Assembly: GCF_029360705.1 (NCBI RefSeq)
Contig: NZ_JARKMX010000004.1
Location: forward strand, 124,001 to 188,000
DNA length: 64,000 nucleotides
Source of the DNA: Paraflavitalea pollutisoli
GTDB taxonomy: Bacteria > Bacteroidota > Bacteroidia > Chitinophagales > Chitinophagaceae
Direction: 5' to 3'
Shown here: in pieces, positions 46,045 to 53,903 of the stretch
Layout of the letters: every line of letters begins with the position of its first letter
How positions within the stretch are numbered: the first letter of the stretch is position 1
Made by a program: the position numbers and the translations under genes
The notes under the pieces: generated by a model
What the model saw: the letters and a program-made list of their open reading frames with translations, nothing else
Told to the model about the DNA's origin: nothing
Database searches by the model: none

Positions 46045-47397
46045 ATGACAACCCACCTATCCTCATCGGCTACACCGGTGAGCCAGGCTGAGCGCATCAG
46101 CCTGCTCGATTCCCTGCGCGGATTCGCCATTCTCGGCATTCTACTCATGAATATCCCAGGGTTCGGTTTACCCGCTGGTGTCGGGTACGATCCTTCTATC
46201 TGGAAGGAAACGGGGATCAATTACCAGTTGTGGTACTGGATGAGCCTGGTGCCGGAAGGTACCCAGCGGGCCTTGTTCTCCATGTTGTTTGGTGCGGGCA
46301 TCCTCCTGTTTACCAGCCGGGCAGAAAAGAAACTGGAAGGGAGCTGGCCAGCGGATTATTTCCTGCGCCGGCAATTGTGGCTCCTTCTCTTCGGTCTTAT
46401 CGATATCTGGCTGTTGCTCTGGTATGGGGATATCCTGTTCGACTATGCATTGTTGGGTATGTTGATGTTCACGTTTCGCCGCTTGCCTGCCAAAAAGCTG
46501 ATCATAGGCTCGGTCATCTGCCTGCTCTGCATGGTGGGGCGCGAAACACGCGATCTGTACGTGGATAAGGCCATCATCACCACCGGTGAACAGGTAGCGG
46601 CCATCGATACCACGAAAACCAAGCTGACAGTGCAACAAAAAGAAGACCTCGCTGCTATGACGGGTTTCAAGGAAGAAAGCAGTCACGCCTCGAAAGTAAA
46701 GCGCATGGAAAAAGCCATCCGGAAAACACAAGGCTCTTTCGGTGATGTGTACGAGTATCGCGGCGATACCTACATGCGTTTTCTCGTACGCTATCTCTAT
46801 TACAGTCCCTGGGATGTGTTGACCTTCATGTTCCTCGGTATGGCCTTCTTCAAATTGGGTATTATTACCGGACATGCTTCGTTGAGGGTATATTGGATCA
46901 TGGCCATTGCGGGACTTGGCATCGGGTTGACGCTTTCGTACCTGCGCCTGCTGGCAACCATCCAGCATGATTTCAATTGGTATGAGAACGCCAAAAATGA
47001 ATTCATAGACTTGTATACGCTTTCGCGTTACGCCCGCAGTATTGGTCTGCTAGGTCTGCTGATCCTGCTCTACCGGTCTGGCTGGTTCAACTGGTTGTTT
47101 AACCTGATGAAGCCGGTCGGACAAATGGCTTTTACCAATTACCTCACCCAATCCCTCCTCTGCGGCCTTTTCTTTTATGGGGTAGGCTTTGGTAAGTATG
47201 GTAAGCTGAACCGGTTGGAAGTTTATTATGTCGTACTTGCGGTATGGTTTATCCAGATCATCTGGAGCCACCTGTGGTTAAGGTATTTCAATTTCGGCCC
47301 CTTTGAATGGGTTTGGCGTAGCCTGACCTACTGGAAAAAGCATCCGATGCGGAGGCAGGCGAAGCCTGGAAGTAGGGAAGTAGGAGCAACTGTGTAG
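46045..47397 (+). CDS. DUF418-family integral membrane protein
   Basis: A 450-residue membrane protein with about eight to ten helices. The N-terminal signature RISLLDSLRGFAILGILLMNI and the C-terminal DUF418 pattern (GQMAFTNYLTQSLLCGLFFYG, then WSHLWLRYFNFGPFEWVWRSLTYW) are typical. A hydrophilic loop of about 80 residues (175-255) lies between helices. DUF418 proteins are related to acyltransferase-3-like membrane enzymes, but the reaction is unknown. Start ATG 46045 fits the family N-terminus. It is followed 110 bases later by the stress-protein-like gene. Confidence 0.92.
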   Translation: MTTHLSSSATPVSQAERISLLDSLRGFAILGILLMNIPGFGLPAGVGYDPSIWKETGINYQLWYWMSLVPEGTQRALFSMLFGAGILLFTSRAEKKLEGSWPADYFLRRQLWLLLFGLIDIWLLLWYGDILFDYALLGMLMFTFRRLPAKKLIIGSVICLLCMVGRETRDLYVDKAIITTGEQVAAIDTTKTKLTVQQKEDLAAMTGFKEESSHASKVKRMEKAIRKTQGSFGDVYEYRGDTYMRFLVRYLYYSPWDVLTFMFLGMAFFKLGIITGHASLRVYWIMAIAGLGIGLTLSYLRLLATIQHDFNWYENAKNEFIDLYTLSRYARSIGLLGLLILLYRSGWFNWLFNLMKPVGQMAFTNYLTQSLLCGLFFYGVGFGKYGKLNRLEVYYVVLAVWFIQIIWSHLWLRYFNFGPFEWVWRSLTYWKKHPMRRQAKPGSREVGATV

Positions 47398-47506
47398 CCG
47401 GAATTGAGATAGACTGATGGTGTAAAATAAAATGAAGCAACCAGCGCGGTGGCAGTGTACGGCTGGCTGCATAATTGCAGACATGGTTTAAACAAAACTA
47501 GGTACC

Positions 47507-47956
47507 ATGTCAGCCGTTCTCGTCATCTTCCCTGGTCTCTCTTTTAATTATGGTGTTCTCGACCACGCGCTTGCCTTTGCCAGGCAACAGCATACGGATG
47601 TACAGGTGCTCTTTCTGGTGGAGCCACCTGTTGAAGAGGACTACCTGTTTCCCAGCGATATCGATGCGGCTGAATCGCTGACCGACATTGCAGATGCCGT
47701 CGATGACGACCGCCGTTTATTGCACAGCAAGGCAAAGCTGATCCGCGATAAGGCGCAGACAGCCGGTGTCGCTTGCACGGTGCGGGTCAGCAACGACGCA
47801 TCGGTCGACTCCATACTGGAGGTCGCGGGCAATGTAAGCAAGATCTTTGTTGACGGAGGAGCCGGAAGAGAGGAAGGGGCGGCAGGTTCACTCGTTGATC
47901 CGAAGGCTTTATCGGAAAAAGCGGCCTGCCCGGTGGAAGTTATTGAAACAACTTAA
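47507..47956 (+). CDS. Universal-stress-protein-like small protein
   Basis: A 149-residue cytosolic protein with a USP-like layout: N-terminal beta strand (AVLVIFPGLS), helix (VLDHALAFARQQ), second strand (VQVLFLVEPP), a long helix (LLHSKAKLIRDKAQTAG), a strand and a C-terminal PVEVIET end. The ATP-binding G-2x-G-9x-G(S/T) motif is not clear (GGAGREEGAAGSLVDP is the nearest), so it is probably a non-ATP-binding or distant member. It is convergent with the lysine-rich gene, 5 bases between stops. Confidence 0.65.
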   Translation: MSAVLVIFPGLSFNYGVLDHALAFARQQHTDVQVLFLVEPPVEEDYLFPSDIDAAESLTDIADAVDDDRRLLHSKAKLIRDKAQTAGVACTVRVSNDASVDSILEVAGNVSKIFVDGGAGREEGAAGSLVDPKALSEKAACPVEVIETT

Positions 47957-47961
47957 TTGTT

Positions 47962-48270
47962 TTAAACTGCTACTGCTTTCACAGCCACCGCTTTCTTGAC
48001 CTTGTTAGCCTTGTTGGTCTTTGTTTTAGCTTTAACTTTCTTTACTTTCTTTTCCTTTTGCTCTTTTTTCTCTTTCTTTTCAGCTTTTGCCTTGATGCCT
48101 TCGGTGAGCAACCGCGCTGCCTTCTTGATGCGGCGGGCAAATTTCTTTTGTCCCAATGTTTCTTTCAGGTCCGTCAGGGTAGTTGTCAGTTGCTCGCTGA
48201 CGGCTGCACGGGTTTCTTTTTTCTTGGAAAGGGGCTTGCTCTTCTTTTCAGTGTTCTTACTCGTGGACAT
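47962..48270 (-). CDS. Lysine-rich histone-H1-like protein
   Basis: A 102-residue, extremely basic protein. The N-terminal half is amphipathic (SEQLTTTLTDLKETLGQKKFARRIKKAARLL in sections); the C-terminal half is a Lys/Ala/Val/Glu repeat tail (KKEKKEQKEKKVKKVKAK, ending KAVAVKAVAV). This resembles bacterial H1-like proteins such as Bacteroidota/Chlamydia histone-like factors that bind DNA through their tail. It probably acts as a nucleoid protein (inference). The upstream 336 bases hold no other gene. Confidence 0.8.
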   Translation of the reverse strand: MSTSKNTEKKSKPLSKKKETRAAVSEQLTTTLTDLKETLGQKKFARRIKKAARLLTEGIKAKAEKKEKKEQKEKKVKKVKAKTKTNKANKVKKAVAVKAVAV

Positions 48271-48606
48271 GTGCTATTTGATTTGATACAATTTACGAAA
48301 TGATAACGTTGCGATAATATAAGGATAACATAAAGGTAGTATTTGGGTTTATCTCCCAATGTTAAGTTTTCTGGCGGTGAGCAAGCGGGTAGAAACCGGG
48401 TAGGTTAGGTAGTAGTATGATTGTCAGTGGGGATGAATCCGGCAATGGCGGAATGGGGGCATACAGGGGTGATGTAAGATTGCTGCTATTTGTTGTCGTT
48501 TTCGCCACTGATGGGCAAATGTCTGTACACCGTGCAGCAATGATAAAAGGCCAATAGGCTGTGGCGGGGTGCCCGTATCCGTCCGGGTATATTTTCAGTT
48601 GACCGA
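48271..48606. other. Spacer upstream of the lysine-rich gene
   Basis: 336 bases between the lysine-rich gene start and the desaturase-like gene end, both on the minus strand. The first 80 are AT-rich and probably carry the promoter. I saw no strong terminator hairpin or credible gene here. Confidence 0.5.
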
Positions 48607-50040
48607 TTACAGCTTGATCTTAAAGATGTCACGCAGTGCTTTGCGCGCAGCATGGTGGCCGCACATGCCGTGTACGCCGCCGCCGGGTGGGGTAGAAGAA
48701 GAGCAGATGTACAATCCACGCGCTGAGGTATTGTAAGGCGATAAACTAAAAGCAGGTCTTGTATACAGTTGACCCAGGTCGAGGATACCTCCATTGATAT
48801 CGCCCCCTACATAGTTGTTGTTGTATTCCTGCAGTTGTTTGGTGTTGAAGGTGTGACGCGCAAGTATGCGTTTCCGGAACCCGGGGGCATAGCGTTCTAC
48901 CTGTTCTTCGATGATCGTGGTCATGTCGACGGTAGAGCCATTGGGTACATGGCAATAAGCCCATGCAGTATGTTTGCCGGCCGGGGCCCTGCTGTCATCA
49001 AACAAGCTCTGTTGTGCCAATAATACATAAGGCCGTTGCGGATGACCGCCTTTGGCAGTAAAGGCTTCGCTGGCCGCAATTTCTTTAAAAGTAGAGCCCA
49101 GGTGTACCGTGCCTGCCTGCCGGCATTCAGGCGCTGTAAAGGGAATGGCCCCATCGAGCGCCCAGTCTACCTTGAATACGCCCATGCCATAGCGGAAGCG
49201 TTGTAGTTGCCATGTATAAAAGGCTGAGAACTTGTCGGCCGCAATCGATAATAATTGCCGGGGTGTAATATCAAACAATACCGCGTGTGCTGAGGGCAGT
49301 TGTTGCAGGTTGCTGACATGGAATCCCGTTTGGATCGTGCCGCCCATTGATTCAAAATACGCAGCCAGTGCTTTCGTTACACTGATGGCGCCGCCTTTCG
49401 GCACAGGCCAACCGTACAGGTGTCCCGAAGCGCACAATACCAATCCGATGGCAGACGTAGTAAGGTTCGTCAGTGGTTGTATAGAATGCGCCGTCATGCC
49501 GGCCCAAAGGCCTTTCGCTTTTTCTGTCCGGAAGCGAAGGGCGATCGTGGCGGCCGAGGGCAATGCTTTGAGTCCGAAGGCTGCGAGTTTTAAGGGATTG
49601 CGGGGAAATCGCAGCGGTCCCAGCAGGTCTGGTGCCAATGCCGGGAAATCGCGCACGATGGGACCCATAAACTGCAGCCAGGTTTTTTCATCCTCCCCGA
49701 GCAAGCTGGCTGTTTCTTCCACTGAACCTTTTAAGATCGCGGCACTACCATCGTCGAAGGGATGCGCCGCATCGATGGTCGGGTAGTTGTAGGTAAGTCC
49801 AAATTGTTGCAGGGGAAGGGTGGAGAAATAAGGAGAAGCAGCTGCGATGGGCAGGATGGCGGAACAAACATCGTGGTGAAAGCCGGGCAAGGTGAGTTCC
49901 TGCGTACGGGTGCCGCCGCCGATCGTATCTTTCGATTCCAGTATGAGTACCGATAACCCTTGCTGCTGCAGCGTAATAGCGGCTGCGAGACCATTGGGTC
50001 CCGATCCAACAACAATAGCATCGTAGTCGCGCTTTTCCAT
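48607..50040 (-). CDS. FAD-dependent phytoene-desaturase-like oxidoreductase
   Basis: A 477-residue protein. The N-terminus has the dinucleotide motif VVGSGPNGLAAA (about 11-22) and the FAD-contact region LESKDTIGGGTRT. The C-terminus has the CrtI-like FAD end motif region PGGGVHGMCGHHAARKAL. Such proteins act as carotenoid desaturases or isomerases or as generic amine/retinol-type oxidoreductases. No other carotenoid gene is near, so the substrate is open. It is the last gene of a minus-strand run (rhodanese, LysE, this), 24 bases after the LysE-type gene. Confidence 0.85.
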   Translation of the reverse strand: MEKRDYDAIVVGSGPNGLAAAITLQQQGLSVLILESKDTIGGGTRTQELTLPGFHHDVCSAILPIAAASPYFSTLPLQQFGLTYNYPTIDAAHPFDDGSAAILKGSVEETASLLGEDEKTWLQFMGPIVRDFPALAPDLLGPLRFPRNPLKLAAFGLKALPSAATIALRFRTEKAKGLWAGMTAHSIQPLTNLTTSAIGLVLCASGHLYGWPVPKGGAISVTKALAAYFESMGGTIQTGFHVSNLQQLPSAHAVLFDITPRQLLSIAADKFSAFYTWQLQRFRYGMGVFKVDWALDGAIPFTAPECRQAGTVHLGSTFKEIAASEAFTAKGGHPQRPYVLLAQQSLFDDSRAPAGKHTAWAYCHVPNGSTVDMTTIIEEQVERYAPGFRKRILARHTFNTKQLQEYNNNYVGGDINGGILDLGQLYTRPAFSLSPYNTSARGLYICSSSTPPGGGVHGMCGHHAARKALRDIFKIKL

Positions 50041-50064
50041 GGGTGCTTATGATCAGTTGCCAGG

Positions 50065-50685
50065 TTACAATAGCGATACCAGGTAGCGGATCAGGGCGTA
50101 AATGCCCAGTGCCAGCATCAGGTAGCCGGGAAACTTCCGGATGCCCTGATTTTCCCGGAATAATGTCATTACCCTACCTGCAAGATAGGCTACGAGCACC
50201 AATAACGTAAATACCCCGGCAGAAACCCCGAGCAGAAATCCCTGTAATTGCAGTGGTGTGGAAAGGTCGATCCAATGCTGGCTTTTGAGGTAGGCGATCA
50301 TGCCGATCCAGTAAGGCATGGCCAGCGGATTGAGCAATCCCAGCATCAGCCCCCGCCGGAAGCCACTGTTTTCCAGTTTAACCGACAGGTTGGTGGGTTT
50401 GCCGGCTGCGCGGATGTTGAGGATACCCAGTGTTAGCATCACGACGGCTGCAATGAGGTGAAAGTTTTGTACGATCACCGGCGATGACGTGATGATCTTT
50501 TCAAAGGTCACCGCCAGGTACGAATATATGTACTCCATAAGGGCCGCTGCCAGCGCAAAGCGCCAGGCGAGATAAGCCTTGTTGTTGAGTCCCAGTTGTA
50601 CGGAACTCAGGTTGACAGTGCCAGGAGCGAGGGAGCCGGTAAAGCTGAACGTGAAGGCCAGCAGGAAATTGACGAATGCCACCAT
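50065..50685 (-). CDS. LysE-family translocator
   Basis: A 206-residue inner-membrane protein with about six helices. The N-terminal SLAPGTVNLSSVQLGL is the family's start, and GLLNPLAMPYWIGMIAYL carries the conserved NP motif of helix 4. LysE/RhtB proteins export amino acids or similar small metabolites; the substrate here is unknown. It lies 7 bases downstream of the rhodanese-like gene and 24 before the desaturase-like gene on the same strand, suggesting one operon. Confidence 0.88.
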   Translation of the reverse strand: MVAFVNFLLAFTFSFTGSLAPGTVNLSSVQLGLNNKAYLAWRFALAAALMEYIYSYLAVTFEKIITSSPVIVQNFHLIAAVVMLTLGILNIRAAGKPTNLSVKLENSGFRRGLMLGLLNPLAMPYWIGMIAYLKSQHWIDLSTPLQLQGFLLGVSAGVFTLLVLVAYLAGRVMTLFRENQGIRKFPGYLMLALGIYALIRYLVSLL

Positions 50686-50692
50686 ATGCCGA

Positions 50693-51079
50693 TCAATGCC
50701 CCGCTTCGATTGGTTTACCGGCCTCTTTCCATGCCGTGATCCCCCCTTCGAGGTTCACCACATGGGAAAATCCATTCTTGACCAGCCAGCTGGCTGCTTT
50801 ATTGCCGCGCACACCGGCCAGACAATAGAGGTATACGGGTTTGCTCTTGTCGAGCTTGGCTACCTGCGACTGGAAATGTTTATCGTCCTGCCAGTTGGCG
50901 AGTACGGCGCCTTTGATATGACCTTCCTTGAATTCTTCAGGACGGCGTACATCGACGAGTTGAACATCTTTTGCCTGCAGGCCTTTTTCAAAGGCAGCAG
51001 GATCCGCTTCGCTTTTGTTTTGTGCCACCGCGGTGCCGGACACAAACAACAGGATAAATGCCTTGAATAATTGCTTCAT
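50693..51079 (-). CDS. Exported single-domain rhodanese-like protein
   Basis: A 128-residue protein with a signal peptide (1-20, ending AVAQ) and one rhodanese domain: VQLVDVRRPEEFKEGHIKGA, then the active-site loop CLAGVRG with Cys86 (CxxGxR type, like thiosulfate:cyanide sulfurtransferases), and GFSHVVNLEGGITAWKEAGK. It should handle sulfane sulphur in the periplasm. It is first in the minus-strand operon with the LysE-type and oxidoreductase genes, and divergent from the sulfatase gene across 192 bases. Confidence 0.9.
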   Translation of the reverse strand: MKQLFKAFILLFVSGTAVAQNKSEADPAAFEKGLQAKDVQLVDVRRPEEFKEGHIKGAVLANWQDDKHFQSQVAKLDKSKPVYLYCLAGVRGNKAASWLVKNGFSHVVNLEGGITAWKEAGKPIEAGH

Positions 51080-51271
51080 GGAACGCGCTCTTTTGGAATG
51101 GATTAATTATTTTGGCTCTCGGCTTCAAAGATAAGGTATTGTGACGTTGGGCACCTGGAGGAAGCAGTTAACTTATAGACCGGGGCAGCCTGGCTATAAT
51201 AATACACACGGCTCTCCGCAAATTTCTATAACCGTTGGCAATACCGGTAGTATTGCCCGTCTGGACCAACC

Positions 51272-52936
51272 ATGAAACGATTATCCATGCTCAGTGCAGT
51301 TATGCTGGCGGCACTGGCTTTACCTGCACAACAACGCAAAAAAGACAAGCGACCCAATGTGATCATTATCCTGGCCGATGACCTGGGCTACTCCGACCTC
51401 GGCTGCTATGGCGGTGAGATCAATACGCCCAATATCGACTGGTTGGCCGCGAATGGCCTGCGCTTCACTAATTTTTACAATACTTCACGCTGTTGTCCTA
51501 CGCGCGCTTCGCTGCTGACAGGTCAATACCAGCACAACGCCGGTATCGGGGAAATGACCACCGACCGCCAACGACCCGGGTACAACGGGCGCATTACGGA
51601 ACATACCGTGACCATCGCCGAAGTATTGCGCCAGTCGGGCTTCCGCACCGCCATGGCGGGTAAATGGCATGTATCGAATACCATCGAGCAGCCAACAGCC
51701 CCTGAGCAAATGAAATGGCTCAATCACCAGGCAGTGCATCCCGCCTTTTCGCCGCTGGATCAGTACCCGGTAAACCGCGGTTTTGAAAAACACTTTGGCA
51801 CCATCTGGGGCGTGATCGATTTTTTCGATCCTTTCAGTCTCGTCAATGGAACGAAACCGGTGGAGCAGGTGCCAGCCAATTATTACCATACCGATGCGCT
51901 TAACGACACGGCGGTAGCTTACATCAAAGAATTTGCTAAAGGACAGCAACCTTTTCTATTGTACCTGGCACACAATGCTCCACACTGGCCCTTGCAGGCC
52001 TTGCCGGAAGATATTGCGAAATACAAAGACATCTATACAGTGGGTTGGGACAGCATCCGGCAGGCACGCTACAACCGGATGGTGAAGCTGGGGTTGATCC
52101 GGCCTGAACAGGCGCCGCTATCGCCCCGTATCAAAAACGACCTGAGCTGGGAAAACAATCCCGACAAAGCCTGGGATGCGCACGCCATGGCGGTACATGC
52201 CGCCATGATAGACCGGATGGATCAGGGCATTGGTCGCATCATCGAAACGTTGCGGGTCACTGGCCAGTTGGAGAATACGCTGATCTTCTTCCTGAGTGAT
52301 AATGGTGCGAGTGCAGAAAACGCTATGCGCTACGGTCCCGGTTTTGACCGTCCGGGCCAGACGCGCACCGGCGAAACCGTCGTCTACCCGGTCAACAAAG
52401 AAGTGATGCCCGGTCCGCAAACCACTTTTACTTCTATTGGCGAACGCTGGTCGAATGTGGTGAATACGCCCTATCGTTTCTGGAAAGCAGAATCGTATGA
52501 AGGCGGCATCAATACACCCATGGTGGCCTTCTGGCCGAAAGGTATCAAAGCGCCAAAGGGCGGTACGACTTCATACGTGGGTCATGTAATGGATTTTATG
52601 GCGACACTGACCGAACTGGCTGGTGCGCAATATCCTACCACCTACAAAGGGCATGCAATCAACCCGCAACAGGGCCAAAGCCTGGTGCCGGCCTTGCGTA
52701 ATCAAAAGGCGAGACCCCGTGTATTGTACAATGAACATTTTAACGCGAAGTACATCCGCCAGGGCGACTGGAAACTGGTTGCCCCATCCAACGACAGCAT
52801 CTGGCGCTTATACAACCTGCACGCCGATGCCATGGAGTTGAAGGATCTTTCTGGACAAGAGCCAGCCCGGACGAAAGCCATGCAGGAACAGTGGCTGCAA
52901 TGGGCGAAAGAGAACCATGTGTTGCCCAAACGGTAA
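51272..52936 (+). CDS. Type I arylsulfatase (formylglycine-dependent)
   Basis: A 554-residue exported sulfatase with a signal peptide (1-20). Metal-binding Asp36/Asp37 (ILADDLGYSDLG) and the signature CCPTRASLLTG, in which Cys74 of C-X-P-X-R should be converted to formylglycine. GKWHVSN, HNAPHWPLQALPE and SDNGAS further match the alkaline-phosphatase-like fold. Substrates are sulfate esters such as sulfated polysaccharides; the exact one is unknown. No formylglycine-generating enzyme gene is in the window. It is monocistronic, ending 80 bases before a bidirectional-looking hairpin. Confidence 0.93.
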   Translation: MKRLSMLSAVMLAALALPAQQRKKDKRPNVIIILADDLGYSDLGCYGGEINTPNIDWLAANGLRFTNFYNTSRCCPTRASLLTGQYQHNAGIGEMTTDRQRPGYNGRITEHTVTIAEVLRQSGFRTAMAGKWHVSNTIEQPTAPEQMKWLNHQAVHPAFSPLDQYPVNRGFEKHFGTIWGVIDFFDPFSLVNGTKPVEQVPANYYHTDALNDTAVAYIKEFAKGQQPFLLYLAHNAPHWPLQALPEDIAKYKDIYTVGWDSIRQARYNRMVKLGLIRPEQAPLSPRIKNDLSWENNPDKAWDAHAMAVHAAMIDRMDQGIGRIIETLRVTGQLENTLIFFLSDNGASAENAMRYGPGFDRPGQTRTGETVVYPVNKEVMPGPQTTFTSIGERWSNVVNTPYRFWKAESYEGGINTPMVAFWPKGIKAPKGGTTSYVGHVMDFMATLTELAGAQYPTTYKGHAINPQQGQSLVPALRNQKARPRVLYNEHFNAKYIRQGDWKLVAPSNDSIWRLYNLHADAMELKDLSGQEPARTKAMQEQWLQWAKENHVLPKR

Positions 52937-53016
52937 GATTGACTGCTAGCGGATGATTCGTAGCCGGTTGCCAGTGAAGGCGGCTGCCAGCATCAGAAGG
53001 CCCAATGACAACTACC

Positions 53017-53060
53017 AATAAAAATGGCCCGCTCATCCTGTTCTACAGGGGCGGGCCATT
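53017..53060 (-). terminator. Terminator between convergent sulfatase and pentapeptide genes
   Basis: AATGGCCCGC (53023-53032) pairs with GCGGGCCATT (53051-53060), with an inner 5-bp stem (CCTGT with ACAGG). On the minus strand a T-rich tract follows, so it fits the end of the pentapeptide-repeat gene best. Confidence 0.75.
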
Positions 53061-53082
53061 GTATGTGTGATGGATTAGTACG

Positions 53083-53679
53083 CTATTGTTCGAAGTCGAT
53101 ATCGAGGTTGTATTTGAGCAACAATCCGGCCAGATTGCTGTTGGCAAACTTTGTCTTCTTCAATTTATTTCGGTCCGGGTCGATATTATAATGGTGTGCG
53201 GTACGGAGATCTGCTTTTTCCAGGTTGGTACCAGAAAACTGCGCATTCTGCAGATCACATTCCTTCAATACGGCTTGCGACAGGTCTGCATCGGTGAAGT
53301 CGGCGTCTTTCAGCGAGCAGCGATCAAATGCCGTTTTCTTCAGTTTGGTGCTTTGGAAGATGGCATAGTCCAACTGGCTGCCATTGAATGCAAAGCTGAA
53401 CATAAAGCGGCTGGCCGAACTGAAATCCAGTCCCATGAGCTTGCAGTTGTTGAAGACCACTTCGCCAAAACCCGTGTCGACGATCTTAGCCATGGTGAAA
53501 TTGCAGGCTTCGAATTGGCAGTTGCTGAATTCGTTTTTACTAAGGTCGCTCTTGGAGAAATTGCAGTTGATAAATGTACACTTGAAAAACTCACGATCGC
53601 GCAAGGTCTTCCCGCTGAAGTCTACGTTCTTGAATTCTTTGTGTTCGTGTAATAGAGGTTCGTCTGCTGCCTGGGCCAT
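53083..53679 (-). CDS. Pentapeptide-repeat protein
   Basis: A 198-residue protein with tandem A(D/N)LXX-like pentapeptides over about 17-185 (FKNVDF, CTFINCNFSKSDLS, CSLKDADFTDADLSQAVL, CDLQNAQFSGTNLEKADL). These fold as a right-handed quadrilateral beta-helix. No signal peptide, so cytosolic. Some such proteins (Qnr, MfpA) mimic DNA and protect gyrase, but the repeat content alone does not show that role. It is divergent from the beta-glucanase gene across a 224-base spacer with an operator-like palindrome. Confidence 0.88.
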   Translation of the reverse strand: MAQAADEPLLHEHKEFKNVDFSGKTLRDREFFKCTFINCNFSKSDLSKNEFSNCQFEACNFTMAKIVDTGFGEVVFNNCKLMGLDFSSASRFMFSFAFNGSQLDYAIFQSTKLKKTAFDRCSLKDADFTDADLSQAVLKECDLQNAQFSGTNLEKADLRTAHHYNIDPDRNKLKKTKFANSNLAGLLLKYNLDIDFEQ

Positions 53680-53751
53680 GCGCGAAATTACAGAAATTAG
53701 TTTTCCAGCGATGAGTGCTTGTCGAAAATTAATGCGATCGGTCGGCGCGGT

Positions 53752-53771
53752 CGTTTACTTAAACGTTTACA
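53752..53771. promoter_or_regulatory. LacI/cre-like operator candidate upstream of the glycan-hydrolase cluster
   Basis: The palindrome TAAACGTTTA (53760-53769) with flanking bases closely matches the TGTAAACGTTTACA-type operator of LacI-family repressors. The half-site CGTTTAC is repeated 12 bases apart (53752-53758, 53764-53770). It lies in the spacer between the pentapeptide gene and the beta-glucanase gene, about 135 bases before the latter start. No LacI-type gene is in the window. Confidence 0.4.
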
Positions 53772-53903
53772 CGGCTAGTAGTTTTACGATGTGTATAAAA
53801 AAAGTGCTGAAATGGATATTACAAAATAGACACTAACGGATACCAATATTCAAAACCCTTATCTTGTATCGACTTTGCTATTCCTTAACGACAAACCTTG
53901 CTT

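Noticed and set aside
47438-47471. Hairpin between the DUF418 and stress-protein-like genes as a terminator
   Set aside because: The stem has a mismatch and no T tract follows.
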